NCBI GenBank assembly: GCA_964548045.1 | Contig: CAZJQZ010000012.1 | Location: forward strand, 1 to 29,699 | Source: JBGLNL01 sp964548045 | Lineage (GTDB): Bacteria; Chloroflexota; Dehalococcoidia; SZUA-161; SpSt-899 | Direction of reading: 5' to 3' | Length of the DNA: 29,699 bases | Part shown: positions 15,078-23,882 of the stretch, in pieces | Layout: each line of letters starts with the position of its first letter | Numbering within the stretch: position 1 is the stretch's first letter | The notes under the pieces: model-generated | What the model was told of the DNA's origin: nothing | Database searches by the model: none | What the model saw: the letters and a program-made list of their open reading frames with translations, nothing else | Program-made: the position numbers and the translations under genes

Positions 15078-16602
15078 AGAGGACCCGCAGTCTTTGAAGA
15101 TAGCTCCTGGAAAAGAAGTCATCCACAAAAAGAAGTCTCCAAGTACCAGGAGCCGGGAGTTGCTGTATTTCGACCTGTTCTATCAGCTCTCCTATATGTC
15201 GGCGATCTCCATGTCCGGCATCTCCAGGGATCGGATTTTCGAGTTTGCGGCACAGCTTCCCGGCAGAGCAGCGTTTTTTTTTCGGGAGATAGAACTGATG
15301 GTCAAATATCTGGGATATGACTATGCGGAAGCGTGCCGAATTGAAGGTGAATCGGTAGATGACGAACTGGTACGGAACATGCTGCTTCGTTTATCCGGTT
15401 CTCTGGATTCGGGCGAACCCGAAGCCGATTTCTTCGGACGTGAAGCCGACGTTTTTGCGATAAAGTATGGAGATGAATACGAAAGCAAGCTGGACAATCT
15501 GAAACAATGGACGGATGCCTATAGCGCTCTGACCATTTCCGCCGTCCTGGTTGTAATCGTCGGACTCGTTTCCACCATGATATGGAGTACAGATACCATT
15601 TTCATACTGTCGCTGGTAGGGCTCACTATGGGAATCACCATTGTGGGAGCATGGCTGATACTGCTGATGTCGCCAAAGGAACTGGTCACGCTTCCGGACC
15701 CAAGCTCCCGGGAACAAAAACTCATGAGAGTATTGCTTTTTTCCTTTCTGCCTGCCGCCATGGTCATAGCTATGCTGGTAGCTTCATCCGGGGCCGGACT
15801 GGGATGGACACTGCTTATGGCCGCAGCGATAATCTTTCCCATCGGATATGTAGCCATCGTAGATGACAGAAAGGTTGCCAGCCGGGATCGAGATATCGGG
15901 GCTTTTATGAGGTCACTGGGTGGCGTGAGCGCAGCGATAGGTTCCACAGTAACAGAAGGGATTAACAAACTGGATTTACGCGCCCTTCCCGCACTGCGAG
16001 AAGAAGCCACCAAGCTCAGAACTAGATTACAGATGGGCATTCTCACGTCGCTCTGCTGGAGAAGATTCGTGGTGGATAATGGTAGCTTGGTAGTGAATCG
16101 GTGTGTGGGAATGTTCCGGGATGCTATGGCGCTGGGAGCTGATGCTGAGAGCGCGGGCAATCGCGCCTCTGCCTATGCCGAGAAATTACACTTGCTCAGG
16201 ACAAAACGCAAACTGATAAGCAGACCCTTTGGCGGACTTACTTTTGTGATGCATGCCGCGATCATCCTGCTGCTGATATTCGTAACGCATGTAATGGCCA
16301 CGTTCGGCATGATGATCGCGGGAATAGAGCAGGATATACCCGGCACAGCCACTTCATCCGCTATCGGCGGGTACTTCTCGTTCAATTTCACAGGATTGCA
16401 ACTCATGCAAACACTGATGACGCCGGTAGTTCTGGTACTCACCGTAGTCAATGCAATAACCCCTAAAATAGCTGATGGGGGACACAAATGTAAATTCTTC
16501 TATAATCTATCCATCACTATGGCCATCACCGGCATATGCATGATAATAGTGCCCCACATGTCAGAAGTCATTTTTGGCAGCGTGGCACCTACCACAACTT
16601 AA
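15028..16602 (+). CDS. arlJ: ArlJ, polytopic membrane platform of the archaellum
   Basis: 524 residues. T2SSF-type platform protein carrying the filament above ArlI. A cytoplasmic N-terminal T2SSF domain (about 42-150: ELLYFDLFYQLSYMSAISMSG) is followed by membrane segments near 175-215 and 240-280. A second cytoplasmic T2SSF domain (DIGAFMRSLGGVSAAIGSTV) is followed by three more C-terminal helices. The start ATG lies inside the arlI 3' end, 13 bases after AAGGGG, so the proteins are likely translationally coupled. The length fits FlaJ. Confidence 0.92.
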   Translation: MNFSVFFQQLAKKGFSKEDPQSLKIAPGKEVIHKKKSPSTRSRELLYFDLFYQLSYMSAISMSGISRDRIFEFAAQLPGRAAFFFREIELMVKYLGYDYAEACRIEGESVDDELVRNMLLRLSGSLDSGEPEADFFGREADVFAIKYGDEYESKLDNLKQWTDAYSALTISAVLVVIVGLVSTMIWSTDTIFILSLVGLTMGITIVGAWLILLMSPKELVTLPDPSSREQKLMRVLLFSFLPAAMVIAMLVASSGAGLGWTLLMAAAIIFPIGYVAIVDDRKVASRDRDIGAFMRSLGGVSAAIGSTVTEGINKLDLRALPALREEATKLRTRLQMGILTSLCWRRFVVDNGSLVVNRCVGMFRDAMALGADAESAGNRASAYAEKLHLLRTKRKLISRPFGGLTFVMHAAIILLLIFVTHVMATFGMMIAGIEQDIPGTATSSAIGGYFSFNFTGLQLMQTLMTPVVLVLTVVNAITPKIADGGHKCKFFYNLSITMAITGICMIIVPHMSEVIFGSVAPTTT

Positions 16603-16677
16603 TGCGGGAGCCGGCGCTTCTGCAACACCATAACAAAACGTTAAACCATAATTTAAAGAGCCAGTAAAGGGGGCAAA

Positions 16678-17037
16678 ATGGGATTGCTAAAGAAGAAAGA
16701 AATTGAAAAAGAAAAACCGGAAACCATAGGCGGACTTACGGACTCCGGCGAAATGAGCGCAAAGCCAGTGACTTCCGAGCAAAAATCGGAAGCCCCTCAG
16801 AAAACCGCCCAGCCACCCCCTCCTCCACCGAGCACTTCCACGCTGGGAGAAGCAAAGAAATCGGAAGAAGGCGGCAGTGCGCTTTCAGGGATGGATATTT
16901 TTACCCAGGAAACGGGAGGCGAGGATGAAGGCAACAAACTGGCGGAGCAACTCCCCGAAGTAGACATACAGGACTTGCTGCAAGAATGTGAAGATGTAAA
17001 TGCTGAACTTGCAAGTAACATGACTCAGGATGAATAG
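16678..17037 (+). CDS. Small Pro-rich, acidic, probably disordered protein
   Basis: 119 residues, with no membrane segment or signal peptide. Lys/Glu-rich N-terminus (MGLLKKKEIEKEKPE), a run of six prolines at 46-51, and an acidic, probably helical C-terminus (LPEVDIQDLLQECEDVNAEL). AAAGGGGG precedes the ATG and the gene sits 75 bases after arlJ, so it is likely the last gene of the archaellum operon. I do not recognise a family. The layout (disordered linker with a short helix at the end) would suit a tether or adaptor for the cytosolic ring, which is inference only. Confidence 0.75.
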   Translation: MGLLKKKEIEKEKPETIGGLTDSGEMSAKPVTSEQKSEAPQKTAQPPPPPPSTSTLGEAKKSEEGGSALSGMDIFTQETGGEDEGNKLAEQLPEVDIQDLLQECEDVNAELASNMTQDE

Positions 17038-17067
17038 ATTCACAGGATGATTCTTCCCCGCGAAAAA

Positions 17068-17101
17068 ACAAGGAAGCAACCTCGGAAGGTTGCTTCCTTG
17101 T
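17068..17101. terminator. Strong hairpin closing the archaellum operon
   Basis: A perfect 15-base-pair stem (left arm 17068-17082, right arm 17087-17101; core GGAAGCAACCT/AGGTTGCTTCC) with a CGGA loop, 30 bases after the Pro-rich gene. An A-run (17063-17068) precedes it. On the plus strand no T-run follows, so it may act as a weak terminator or a 3' stabiliser; read from the minus strand it ends in a T-run. Confidence 0.6.
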
Positions 17102-17137
17102 AATACAGTATCGAATCCGATCAGCTCTTTTCGAAAA

Positions 17138-17242
17138 CAAAGACGTCTTGACATGGCTTGTATAACATGCGGCACATAGATTTAATAGTTGAGCTTCGCA
17201 TGATAAGCTGATGCAGAGACGTCTTGACAGGGCTTGTATAAT
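17138..17242 (+). repeat. Duplicated 29-base promoter-like element
   Basis: Two direct copies at 17138-17166 and 17214-17242, 76 bases apart, matching at 26 of 29 positions. Each contains GACGTCTTGACA, a second CTTG, and TATAAC or TATAAT. The TTGACA and TATAAT hexamers are only seven bases apart, too close to form one standard promoter, so each may be a regulator site ending in a -10 box. The second -10-like box lies 19 bases before the ATG of the MerR-like gene. Autoregulation by that protein is a natural inference. Confidence 0.6.
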
Positions 17243-17260
17243 TAAGTTACCGGAAAAAAC

Positions 17261-17467
17261 ATGGCACAAAGAATCAAAGGGCGAACTTACTACAGAACTT
17301 CCGAAGCCTGTGAAAAGGCAGGGATAAGCAAGGCTACCTTCTTCCGTTGGATAAGGGAAGGCATTCTTGATGATGTGGGGCGTAAGGACAGGAACGGCTG
17401 GAGACTTTTTACCCAAGCTGATATAAACAAAATCAAAGCCGAACTCGTCAGGACCAATGGGGACTAG
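17261..17467 (+). CDS. MerR-like helix-turn-helix mini-protein
   Basis: 68 residues: only the DNA-binding half of a MerR-type regulator (HTH about 12-33, TSEACEKAGISKATFFRWIR, then the wing RKDRNGWRLFTQADINKI). No effector or dimerisation domain follows, so it belongs with the excisionase/MerR-like single-domain proteins. The ribosome binding site is weak (GGA before an A-run), and the leader from the -10 box is short. It is preceded by the duplicated 29-base element and followed by the sensor gene. Confidence 0.75.
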   Translation: MAQRIKGRTYYRTSEACEKAGISKATFFRWIREGILDDVGRKDRNGWRLFTQADINKIKAELVRTNGD

Positions 17468-17561
17468 CAACGAAAAAACAGAGGGGAAGATTCAAAATAG
17501 CTCAAAAAATCGCTTATCAGGCGTGAGATATTTGTAGAACATAAGGGAGGGGAGAATTTTT

Positions 17562-18863
17562 ATGCAACAGTTCAAGCAACGTCCGTTTCTAAAGAGTCTT
17601 AGGGGTAAGATCATAGTGCAAATGTTACTGGTCAGCCTGATTCCCATAATTCTGGTAGGCGGGCTGGTATACAACAGTATGAATAACACGGAGGATTCCG
17701 CAACTAATAGCGTGGACGTAAGTCGATCCGCACTTAAAGAAGACACGGTTGCAGCTACTAAAGCATCACAGGCATGGAACCTCTCCGTTGAACTTGAGAC
17801 TTGGATGGCCGCCAAGATAAGAGAGGTCAAAGCATGGGCAACCAACACTAACGTCATCGATGCTGCTCGATACGAGAAGACCGATGCAAGTGGGAATGCC
17901 GCCCGTTCCGCAGCCGAAAGTTACCTCGGTCAAAAGACACTGGATGACGCCGACATAGCAGATGCCTATATCGTCAATTCAACATACAAATTACTGGCGC
18001 AAATACCAGGGGGCAAACCGGTTATCAATGAAGAAACAGCCCGTAACGCATGGGGCCCCGGCTTATATGTGAGCAAGCTTAACTCAACAGATGGTATGGC
18101 AGTCTCGTATCCCTATTTTATCGATATCGCCGTCCTGATCGAAGACGCGACGGAGAGTGTCCCTCTGGGGGTACTGGTAGTATCGGTGAGGGTTCATCCC
18201 TCCAGTCTATCTCGAGACTACGGAGCTAAAGTCCCCAATAGCAAACTGGTAGTATGGGTTCCCGTTAATAACACCCATAAACTCATTATTGATTCTCAAA
18301 ATGCCGACCGATATAAAGAGGATAGTCCCACCTGGGATGAGGCCGAGAAGCAAGTGATTGTTAAAGTAATCCCTGATACCGAAGTTATCCATCCGACAAA
18401 TGCACAAAACAATGAGTGCATCGTTGTAACAGAGGATTGGGTAGCAGGCTATGCTCGAGCCGCTAACAACTATGACGTTTCTGAAATTCCGTTCCAGTTT
18501 CCCGAATTTGATGGCCTTGGATGGGTGGTAATGGTTTCACAGGATGCAGATACTGCGCTTGAACCTCTTTCAAGCCTGGATAATCTGGAAAGCGACCTCA
18601 ATGATGCTACTAATGAGATGCTCTTTACCCTGTTGGGCGTTATAATCGGGCTCCTCATTGTCGTGCCAATCATAGCCTACTACTTGAGCCGGGGAATTAC
18701 CGGGCCTATCGGCTCTCTCCGGGATGCAGCCGAAAAGGTCAGCATGGGTGATATGAGTGTAGTTATTTCAATTGAGTCTGACGATGAAATCGGAGACCTG
18801 GCTCAAAGTTTCGACCGCATGGTAATGGCAGTGCGCTTCTTATCTCAAGAAGAGGAGGAATAG
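17562..18863 (+). CDS. Membrane sensor with Cache-like domain and HAMP but no output domain
   Basis: 433 residues. TM1 about 19-39 (VQMLLVSLIPIILVGGLVY), a large extracytoplasmic Cache-like ligand domain (about 40-350), TM2 about 351-375, and a HAMP domain 376-433 (TGPIGSLRDAAEKVSMGDM, DDEIGDLAQSFDRM), ending in QEEEE. A chemoreceptor or histidine kinase would continue beyond HAMP; this protein stops there with an intact stop codon and is followed by a separate 79-residue gene three bases on. The start is supported by AAGGGAGGGGAG. It probably passes its signal to a partner in trans. Confidence 0.85.
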   Translation: MQQFKQRPFLKSLRGKIIVQMLLVSLIPIILVGGLVYNSMNNTEDSATNSVDVSRSALKEDTVAATKASQAWNLSVELETWMAAKIREVKAWATNTNVIDAARYEKTDASGNAARSAAESYLGQKTLDDADIADAYIVNSTYKLLAQIPGGKPVINEETARNAWGPGLYVSKLNSTDGMAVSYPYFIDIAVLIEDATESVPLGVLVVSVRVHPSSLSRDYGAKVPNSKLVVWVPVNNTHKLIIDSQNADRYKEDSPTWDEAEKQVIVKVIPDTEVIHPTNAQNNECIVVTEDWVAGYARAANNYDVSEIPFQFPEFDGLGWVVMVSQDADTALEPLSSLDNLESDLNDATNEMLFTLLGVIIGLLIVVPIIAYYLSRGITGPIGSLRDAAEKVSMGDMSVVISIESDDEIGDLAQSFDRMVMAVRFLSQEEEE

Positions 18864-18866
18864 TTC

Positions 18867-19106
18867 GTGGCCTTATACGACGAGGTCATTAATCTGGCCA
18901 GGTCATACCTGGGACCTGCTGCTCAGAAGTTTGTTGATCGGCAAATAAGAGCACATCTGGAAATAGATGGCTCTGAGTTGACCAACAGCGATCTCGGCGA
19001 ACTGGCGGAATGGTGCTATACCTCCAGCAAACTACTAATGAACGACTATAAAGCAAAGGAGTTTAGCGACCAGATCCGGGCAATACGGAACGGTTCCAAT
19101 ATCTAG
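18867..19106 (+). CDS. Small unknown protein coupled to the HAMP sensor
   Basis: 79 residues, soluble and predicted mostly helical (YDEVINLARSYLGPAAQKF...; LAEWCYTSSKLLMNDYKAKEF). It starts at a GTG three bases after the sensor stop, with AGGAGGAATAGTT overlapping the sensor's end as ribosome binding site, so the two are almost certainly co-translated. I do not recognise a family. The pairing suggests a cytosolic partner for the output-less HAMP protein. A strong terminator follows. Confidence 0.75.
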   Translation: MALYDEVINLARSYLGPAAQKFVDRQIRAHLEIDGSELTNSDLGELAEWCYTSSKLLMNDYKAKEFSDQIRAIRNGSNI

Positions 19107-19122
19107 TAAAAACAGTCAATTT

Positions 19123-19159
19123 AAAAGGCGGGAGGTCAAATCAACCTCCCGCCTTTTTT
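19123..19159. terminator. Bidirectional intrinsic terminator
   Basis: AAAAGGCGGGAGGT and ACCTCCCGCCTTTT form a perfect 14-base-pair stem with a 7-base loop followed by a T-run. It ends the sensor operon and, read on the other strand (stem followed by TTTTAA), the converging membrane-protein gene. Confidence 0.92.
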
Positions 19160-19185
19160 GTTTCTGCCGAAAAACTCCTGATGCT

Positions 19186-19563
19186 CTATCGCACCTTTCT
19201 GTTCTGACGTCGCGAAGCTATGATTTTGTACCAATCGCTGTAACTGTATATTCCATGAAAAGCCAGCCCTCCCAGTATGCCATAAGTGATATGCGGATTC
19301 AGAAGGTATACCCCGTATGCAGAACTGATACTGATCAAGCCCAGCGAACAGAGCCAGTGATGAAGATGCAGTTTCCATCTCCCAAGGGGAATGACTATCG
19401 AACTTACTCGTCCGGGAACTCCTGCCTTTTTCCCTCCCCCAAACTTGCCAGCCAGATGCCCGATAATCCAGCCAACAACAAAAACAGGCCCCAATGCCAG
19501 ACTGGCGCCTATCATAGAAATCGTGCTTAACAGTTTTCGCTTGATGGCTACAACACTCCTCAC
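19186..19563 (-). CDS. Small integral membrane protein, unknown function
   Basis: 125 residues with about three hydrophobic segments (SMIGASLALGPVFVVGWIIG; WLCSLGLISISSAYGVYLL; HITYGILGGLAFHGIYSY) and a His-containing motif LHLHHWL before the second. The ends are basic. The frame opens with GTG at 19563; GAGGAG lies just inside this start, so the true start may be further in. I do not recognise the family. It is downstream of the MFS transporter on the same strand. Confidence 0.6.
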   Translation of the reverse strand: MRSVVAIKRKLLSTISMIGASLALGPVFVVGWIIGHLAGKFGGGKKAGVPGRVSSIVIPLGRWKLHLHHWLCSLGLISISSAYGVYLLNPHITYGILGGLAFHGIYSYSDWYKIIASRRQNRKVR

Positions 19564-19636
19564 GTGTACATATATACAGGATATCCCCGGTTCAAAAACT
19601 TGTCAAATAGAGGATTGCCCTGTCACGTGGCATTTG

Positions 19637-20887
19637 TCATTTTCCGACATTACTATCAGTTCCACGTGGCGGCTTCAAAACCAGATTAATAATGAACGCC
19701 ACTACTATAACGACCATTGCTATCAGGAAAGCAAGAGCATAATCTTCCGTTACATCATAAATATGGCCGGCAAGGGGAACTCCAATTGCGCCCCCGATTG
19801 AGGCTCCGAAAAGGAGTATCCCGAATATAGCCCCGGCAGAAGTGGTGCCGAAAAATTCCGAACTCATTTTGATTACCAACGGCAATATCCCCCCATAGCC
19901 CAAACCATAAATTACACCAATCAAATAGAAACTCCATAGCTGGTCAATCCAGATCAGCGCACCAAATACCAGTACCTGGAGGCTGAGGCAGATCGCCACC
20001 ATTGCTCTATTTCCGAATATATCGGCTCCTCCACCACTTATAATCCTTCCAAAAATCCCGCTAACGCCTATCAATGTCAGGGTGAGAGCGGCAGGTACAG
20101 GGTCGAATCCGTTATATTCAATATGCGCCACCATGTGTGTCATCACAATGTTGGTCCCAAAAACCAGGGCGACGAAAACACCCATCAACAACCAGAACGA
20201 AGATGTTCTGATCGCTTTCCCGACTGGCCAGTCACCTTGAGATTCGCCCGAATTTTCCACATTTGCATTCAGGCTGCCATCAGGCGGATTCCTTAGCATC
20301 AGCGCTGCCGGAACTCCAAAAACGCATGTGATCACTCCCAAGATAACAAAGACATCGCGCCAGTCAAATACATCGATCAGGTACTTCAAAAGGGGAGGCA
20401 ATATTACCTGCCCCATCCCAACACCTGCAGCCACTATACCCAGCACAAGTCCCCTTCTAACTACAAACCACTTGGTCACCGTAGCAAGAGGCGGGACGTA
20501 GGCTGCTCCCATCCCGATACCAACCAGCACTCCAAAGCACATATACAGGTGCCAGGGAGCACTGACTTGAGAAATAAGGATATATCCCAGCGCGATGAGA
20601 AGCGTACCTATTGTCACTACCCATCGCGGGCCATATTTGTCGCTGAGGTGACCCATAACGATAGCAAGCGCACCGTGGACTACCAGATAGAGAGAAGTCG
20701 CCCCGGTTGTCATCGCCGTGGACCAGCCGAGGTCATCCAGCATGGGTTTAAGGAATACACCAAACGAATAGTATGCGCCATACAGGATAAGCACCAGTAC
20801 AAATCCTGCCGCAGCCACTATCCAGCCGGAACGCGAATCAATGCCTTTTGATCCTCCGGGGTCTAGCTTGGTTTGCTTATTACCCAT
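19637..20887 (-). CDS. MFS transporter, OFA/monocarboxylate-like
   Basis: 416 residues with the twelve-helix layout of the major facilitator superfamily. The MFS loop 2-3 motif appears as GHLSDKYGPRWV. The opening ILYGAYYSFGVFLKPMLDDLGWS and the WFVVRRGLVLGIVAAGVGMG segment are typical of the oxalate/formate antiporter and monocarboxylate transporter-like branch, so a small organic anion is the likely substrate; sequence alone does not say which. The ribosome binding site is weak. It lies 67 bases downstream of uvrA on the same strand. Confidence 0.88.
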   Translation of the reverse strand: MGNKQTKLDPGGSKGIDSRSGWIVAAAGFVLVLILYGAYYSFGVFLKPMLDDLGWSTAMTTGATSLYLVVHGALAIVMGHLSDKYGPRWVVTIGTLLIALGYILISQVSAPWHLYMCFGVLVGIGMGAAYVPPLATVTKWFVVRRGLVLGIVAAGVGMGQVILPPLLKYLIDVFDWRDVFVILGVITCVFGVPAALMLRNPPDGSLNANVENSGESQGDWPVGKAIRTSSFWLLMGVFVALVFGTNIVMTHMVAHIEYNGFDPVPAALTLTLIGVSGIFGRIISGGGADIFGNRAMVAICLSLQVLVFGALIWIDQLWSFYLIGVIYGLGYGGILPLVIKMSSEFFGTTSAGAIFGILLFGASIGGAIGVPLAGHIYDVTEDYALAFLIAMVVIVVAFIINLVLKPPRGTDSNVGK

Positions 20888-20954
20888 CAGTCAATTGTAA
20901 GCCGGGAATCTTTTCCCATCGATTAATGCCGATCAGAAAAAACCAGCCTGCCTT

Positions 20955-23822
20955 TTAGCCTAACATGTTTGCAAGGTACTGTCCCGTCTGGGATTTCTTC
21001 ACCTTGGCAACCTGTTCCGGGGAACCGGTAGCCACAACTTCTCCCCCACGATCCCCCCCACCGGGACCGAGATCAATGATCCAATCGGCGCATTTGATCA
21101 AATCGAGATGGTGCTCAATCAGGACTACCGTATTCCCGGCATCGACCAGGCGCTGGAGAACCCTGAGCAGGGCAGCCACATCATGAAAAGAAAGGCCCGT
21201 GGTTGGTTCATCGAGAATGTAAAGGGTTTTGCCGGTGGCACGCTTGGAAAGCTCCGTGGCCAGCTTGACGCGCTGGGCTTCCCCGCCTGAAAGTGTCGTG
21301 GCCGGTTGACCCAGCCGGATATACCCCAGACCCACATCTTTGAGTGTGCTAAGTTTGGATTTGAGAGCCGGTATGTTTTCAAAGAAATCGGAGGCTTCCT
21401 GAACAGTCATGTCCAGCACATCGGCGATGTTTTTCCCTTTGAACCGAATCTCCAGCGCCTCCCGATTGTATCGTTTCCCGTTGCAGACCTCACAGGGCAC
21501 GGTAACATCGGGCAGGAATTGCATCTCAATTTTGATATACCCATCGCCACGGCAGGCTTCGCAGCGCCCGCCTTTCACATTGAAGGAAAATCTGCCCGGC
21601 TTGTAACCCCGGGCACGAGCCTCGGGAGCGGTTGCAAATAATTCCCGGATACGGGTAAAAGCGCCGGTATAGGTTGTCGGATTGGAACGTGGCGTGCGCC
21701 CGATGGGCGATTGATCGATATCGACAATTTTATCGATGTGCTCAATGCCCAGAATTTCATCGAAATCACCCGGTTTCTCCCTGGCCCGGTAAAAAACCTG
21801 AGCCAGTTTTTTATGAAGTATGTCATCAATCAGGGTGCTCTTGCCGCTGCCGGAAACCCCGGTAATGCAGACAAATGCCCCCAGAGGAATATGCACATCG
21901 ATGTTTTGCAAATTGTTCTCGCGGGCTCCCTTGATAATAAGCTCGTTGCCGGAACCGGCGCGCCGCTTTTTGGGAATGGGAATTTCTCTGGTTCCGTTCA
22001 AGTATTGACCGGTGATTGAGTCAGGGCATTTTTCAATTTCCTCTATCGGGCCTGCCGCTATCACCTGACCACCGTGTTCCCCGGCTCCGGGACCAAGATC
22101 GACGATCCAGTCGGCGGCTCGCATCATAGCTTCATCATGTTCGACGATCAAAATAGTATTGCCCAGATCTCGCAGCCCTTTGAGGGTTCCGATCAGCCGG
22201 CTTCCATCGACCGGATGCAGTCCTATGGTGGGTTCATCGCAAATGTAAAGCACGCCCATCAGTCCGCTGCCAATTTGAGTCGCCAGCCGGATGCGCTCCG
22301 CTTCCCCCCCGGAGAGTGACCCGGAAGGGCGATCGAGCGTGAGATAATCGAGGCCAACGTTTATCAGGAACCCCAGCCGAGAACGGATTTCTTTGAGAAT
22401 CTGTTGGGCAATAGTCTGTTCCCTCTCGTTCAGGACGGGCTTGTGTTTCTTCTTATTTGAACCTTCGAGCTGATCGATCCACTCAAGGGCACTGGCAATG
22501 GAAAAGGAAGTCACCTCAGAGATGCTTTTGCCCCCGATGGTTACCCCCAGCGCTTCAGGCCTGAGCCGCTGGCCTTTACAAACAGCGCAAGGGCGAGCGG
22601 TCATATACCGTTCGATTTCGGCTCGACTGTGTTCGCTTTCCGTCTCTCGGTAACGCCGGTTGAGATTGGGAATAACACCCTCAAAGCCACTAAATCGTTC
22701 CCTAACCTTGCCAAAGCGATTGCGATATTTGTAGTATCTTCCCTTGTCACCATACAACACCAAATCCAGTTGCTCTGCAGTCAGGTTTTTCACCGGCACC
22801 CTCACTGAGAAATCGTAGGTCTCGGCGATCTCCTCGATCTGATAATTGTACCAGTAGCTCATGGAACCCGATTTTGCCCAGGGGATGATAGCTCCCTCAG
22901 CCAGCGAGAGTTTTTTATTGGGGATTACCAGTTCGGGGTCGATCTCTGATTTATACCCGATGCCGGTACACTCCGGGCAGGCCCCGTGAGGACTGTTGAA
23001 ACTGAAAGTTCTCGGCTCGATTTCTTCGATGCTTATGCCACAATCTGGGCAGGCGAAACTCTCACTGAACATGGTCTCATCGCCATCTATAACGGAGATC
23101 AGCACCACGCCTCCCGCCAGCTTTAAAGCCGTCTCCACCGAATCTGCCAGCCTTCCGGCCTGTTCCCTGTCACCGGAGACCAGCCGATCCACCACCACCT
23201 CGATGGTATGTCTTTTGTATTTGGCCAAATTGAACTCTTCGGCAAGATCGCGGATTTCGCCATCCACCCGCACCCGCACGTAACCACTTTTTCGCAAATC
23301 ATCGAAGACCGAGAGATACTCCCCTTTGCGATCTTTAACCACCGGAGCCATGACCATGAAGCGTTGCCCTTCAGGCAGTTCAAGAATGGAATCGACGATC
23401 TGCTGGACAGTCTGGCGGGCGATCTCCCTGCCGCACTGCGGGCAATGGGGATGGCCGGCACGGGCAAAAAGAAGCCTGAGATAATCGTAGATTTCGGTGA
23501 CCGTGCCCACGATGGAACGGGGATTTCTGCTGGTGCCTTTCTGATCGATAGCGATCGCCGGGCTCAAACCTTCGATGTAATCGATATCCGGTTTCTCCAT
23601 CCGGCCCAGGAACTGGCGGGCATAGGCCGAAAGTGATTCCACATAGCGACGCTGACCTTCGGCATAAATGGTATCGAAGGCAAGCGAGCTTTTCCCCGAT
23701 CCGGATACACCGGTGATAACCACCAGCTTATCCCTTGGGATGGTGACATCGATGTTCTTGAGGTTGTGCTCGCGGGCACCCTTGATAAATATGGATTCGA
23801 GGGACATTATTGCACAGTTCAT
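20955..23822 (-). CDS. uvrA: UvrABC excinuclease subunit A
   Basis: Up to 955 residues, full length for UvrA. Damage-recognising ATPase of nucleotide excision repair. Two ABC modules: Walker A GVSGSGKSS (38-45 region) and GVSGSGKST, signatures LSGGEAERIRLA and LSGGEAQRVKLA. Zinc-binding CxxC pairs are present (CPDC...CPEC; CAVC; CEAC...CEVC). Two start ATGs are possible, 23822 and 23807; the second gives the more usual MSLESIFIKGAREHNLKN start, and neither has a clear ribosome binding site. The upstream region has phased direct repeats. Confidence 0.97.
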   Translation of the reverse strand: MNCAIMSLESIFIKGAREHNLKNIDVTIPRDKLVVITGVSGSGKSSLAFDTIYAEGQRRYVESLSAYARQFLGRMEKPDIDYIEGLSPAIAIDQKGTSRNPRSIVGTVTEIYDYLRLLFARAGHPHCPQCGREIARQTVQQIVDSILELPEGQRFMVMAPVVKDRKGEYLSVFDDLRKSGYVRVRVDGEIRDLAEEFNLAKYKRHTIEVVVDRLVSGDREQAGRLADSVETALKLAGGVVLISVIDGDETMFSESFACPDCGISIEEIEPRTFSFNSPHGACPECTGIGYKSEIDPELVIPNKKLSLAEGAIIPWAKSGSMSYWYNYQIEEIAETYDFSVRVPVKNLTAEQLDLVLYGDKGRYYKYRNRFGKVRERFSGFEGVIPNLNRRYRETESEHSRAEIERYMTARPCAVCKGQRLRPEALGVTIGGKSISEVTSFSIASALEWIDQLEGSNKKKHKPVLNEREQTIAQQILKEIRSRLGFLINVGLDYLTLDRPSGSLSGGEAERIRLATQIGSGLMGVLYICDEPTIGLHPVDGSRLIGTLKGLRDLGNTILIVEHDEAMMRAADWIVDLGPGAGEHGGQVIAAGPIEEIEKCPDSITGQYLNGTREIPIPKKRRAGSGNELIIKGARENNLQNIDVHIPLGAFVCITGVSGSGKSTLIDDILHKKLAQVFYRAREKPGDFDEILGIEHIDKIVDIDQSPIGRTPRSNPTTYTGAFTRIRELFATAPEARARGYKPGRFSFNVKGGRCEACRGDGYIKIEMQFLPDVTVPCEVCNGKRYNREALEIRFKGKNIADVLDMTVQEASDFFENIPALKSKLSTLKDVGLGYIRLGQPATTLSGGEAQRVKLATELSKRATGKTLYILDEPTTGLSFHDVAALLRVLQRLVDAGNTVVLIEHHLDLIKCADWIIDLGPGGGDRGGEVVATGSPEQVAKVKKSQTGQYLANMLG

Positions 23823-23882
23823 TTTAACAGAGAAACGGAATTATTGCAGAGTTCAATCTGAATCCAGTTGCTTTGCACAAGA

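Noticed and set aside
17068..17101. Hairpin read as a clear plus-strand intrinsic terminator
   Set aside because: The stem is strong but no T-run follows on the plus strand, so it is listed only with moderate confidence.
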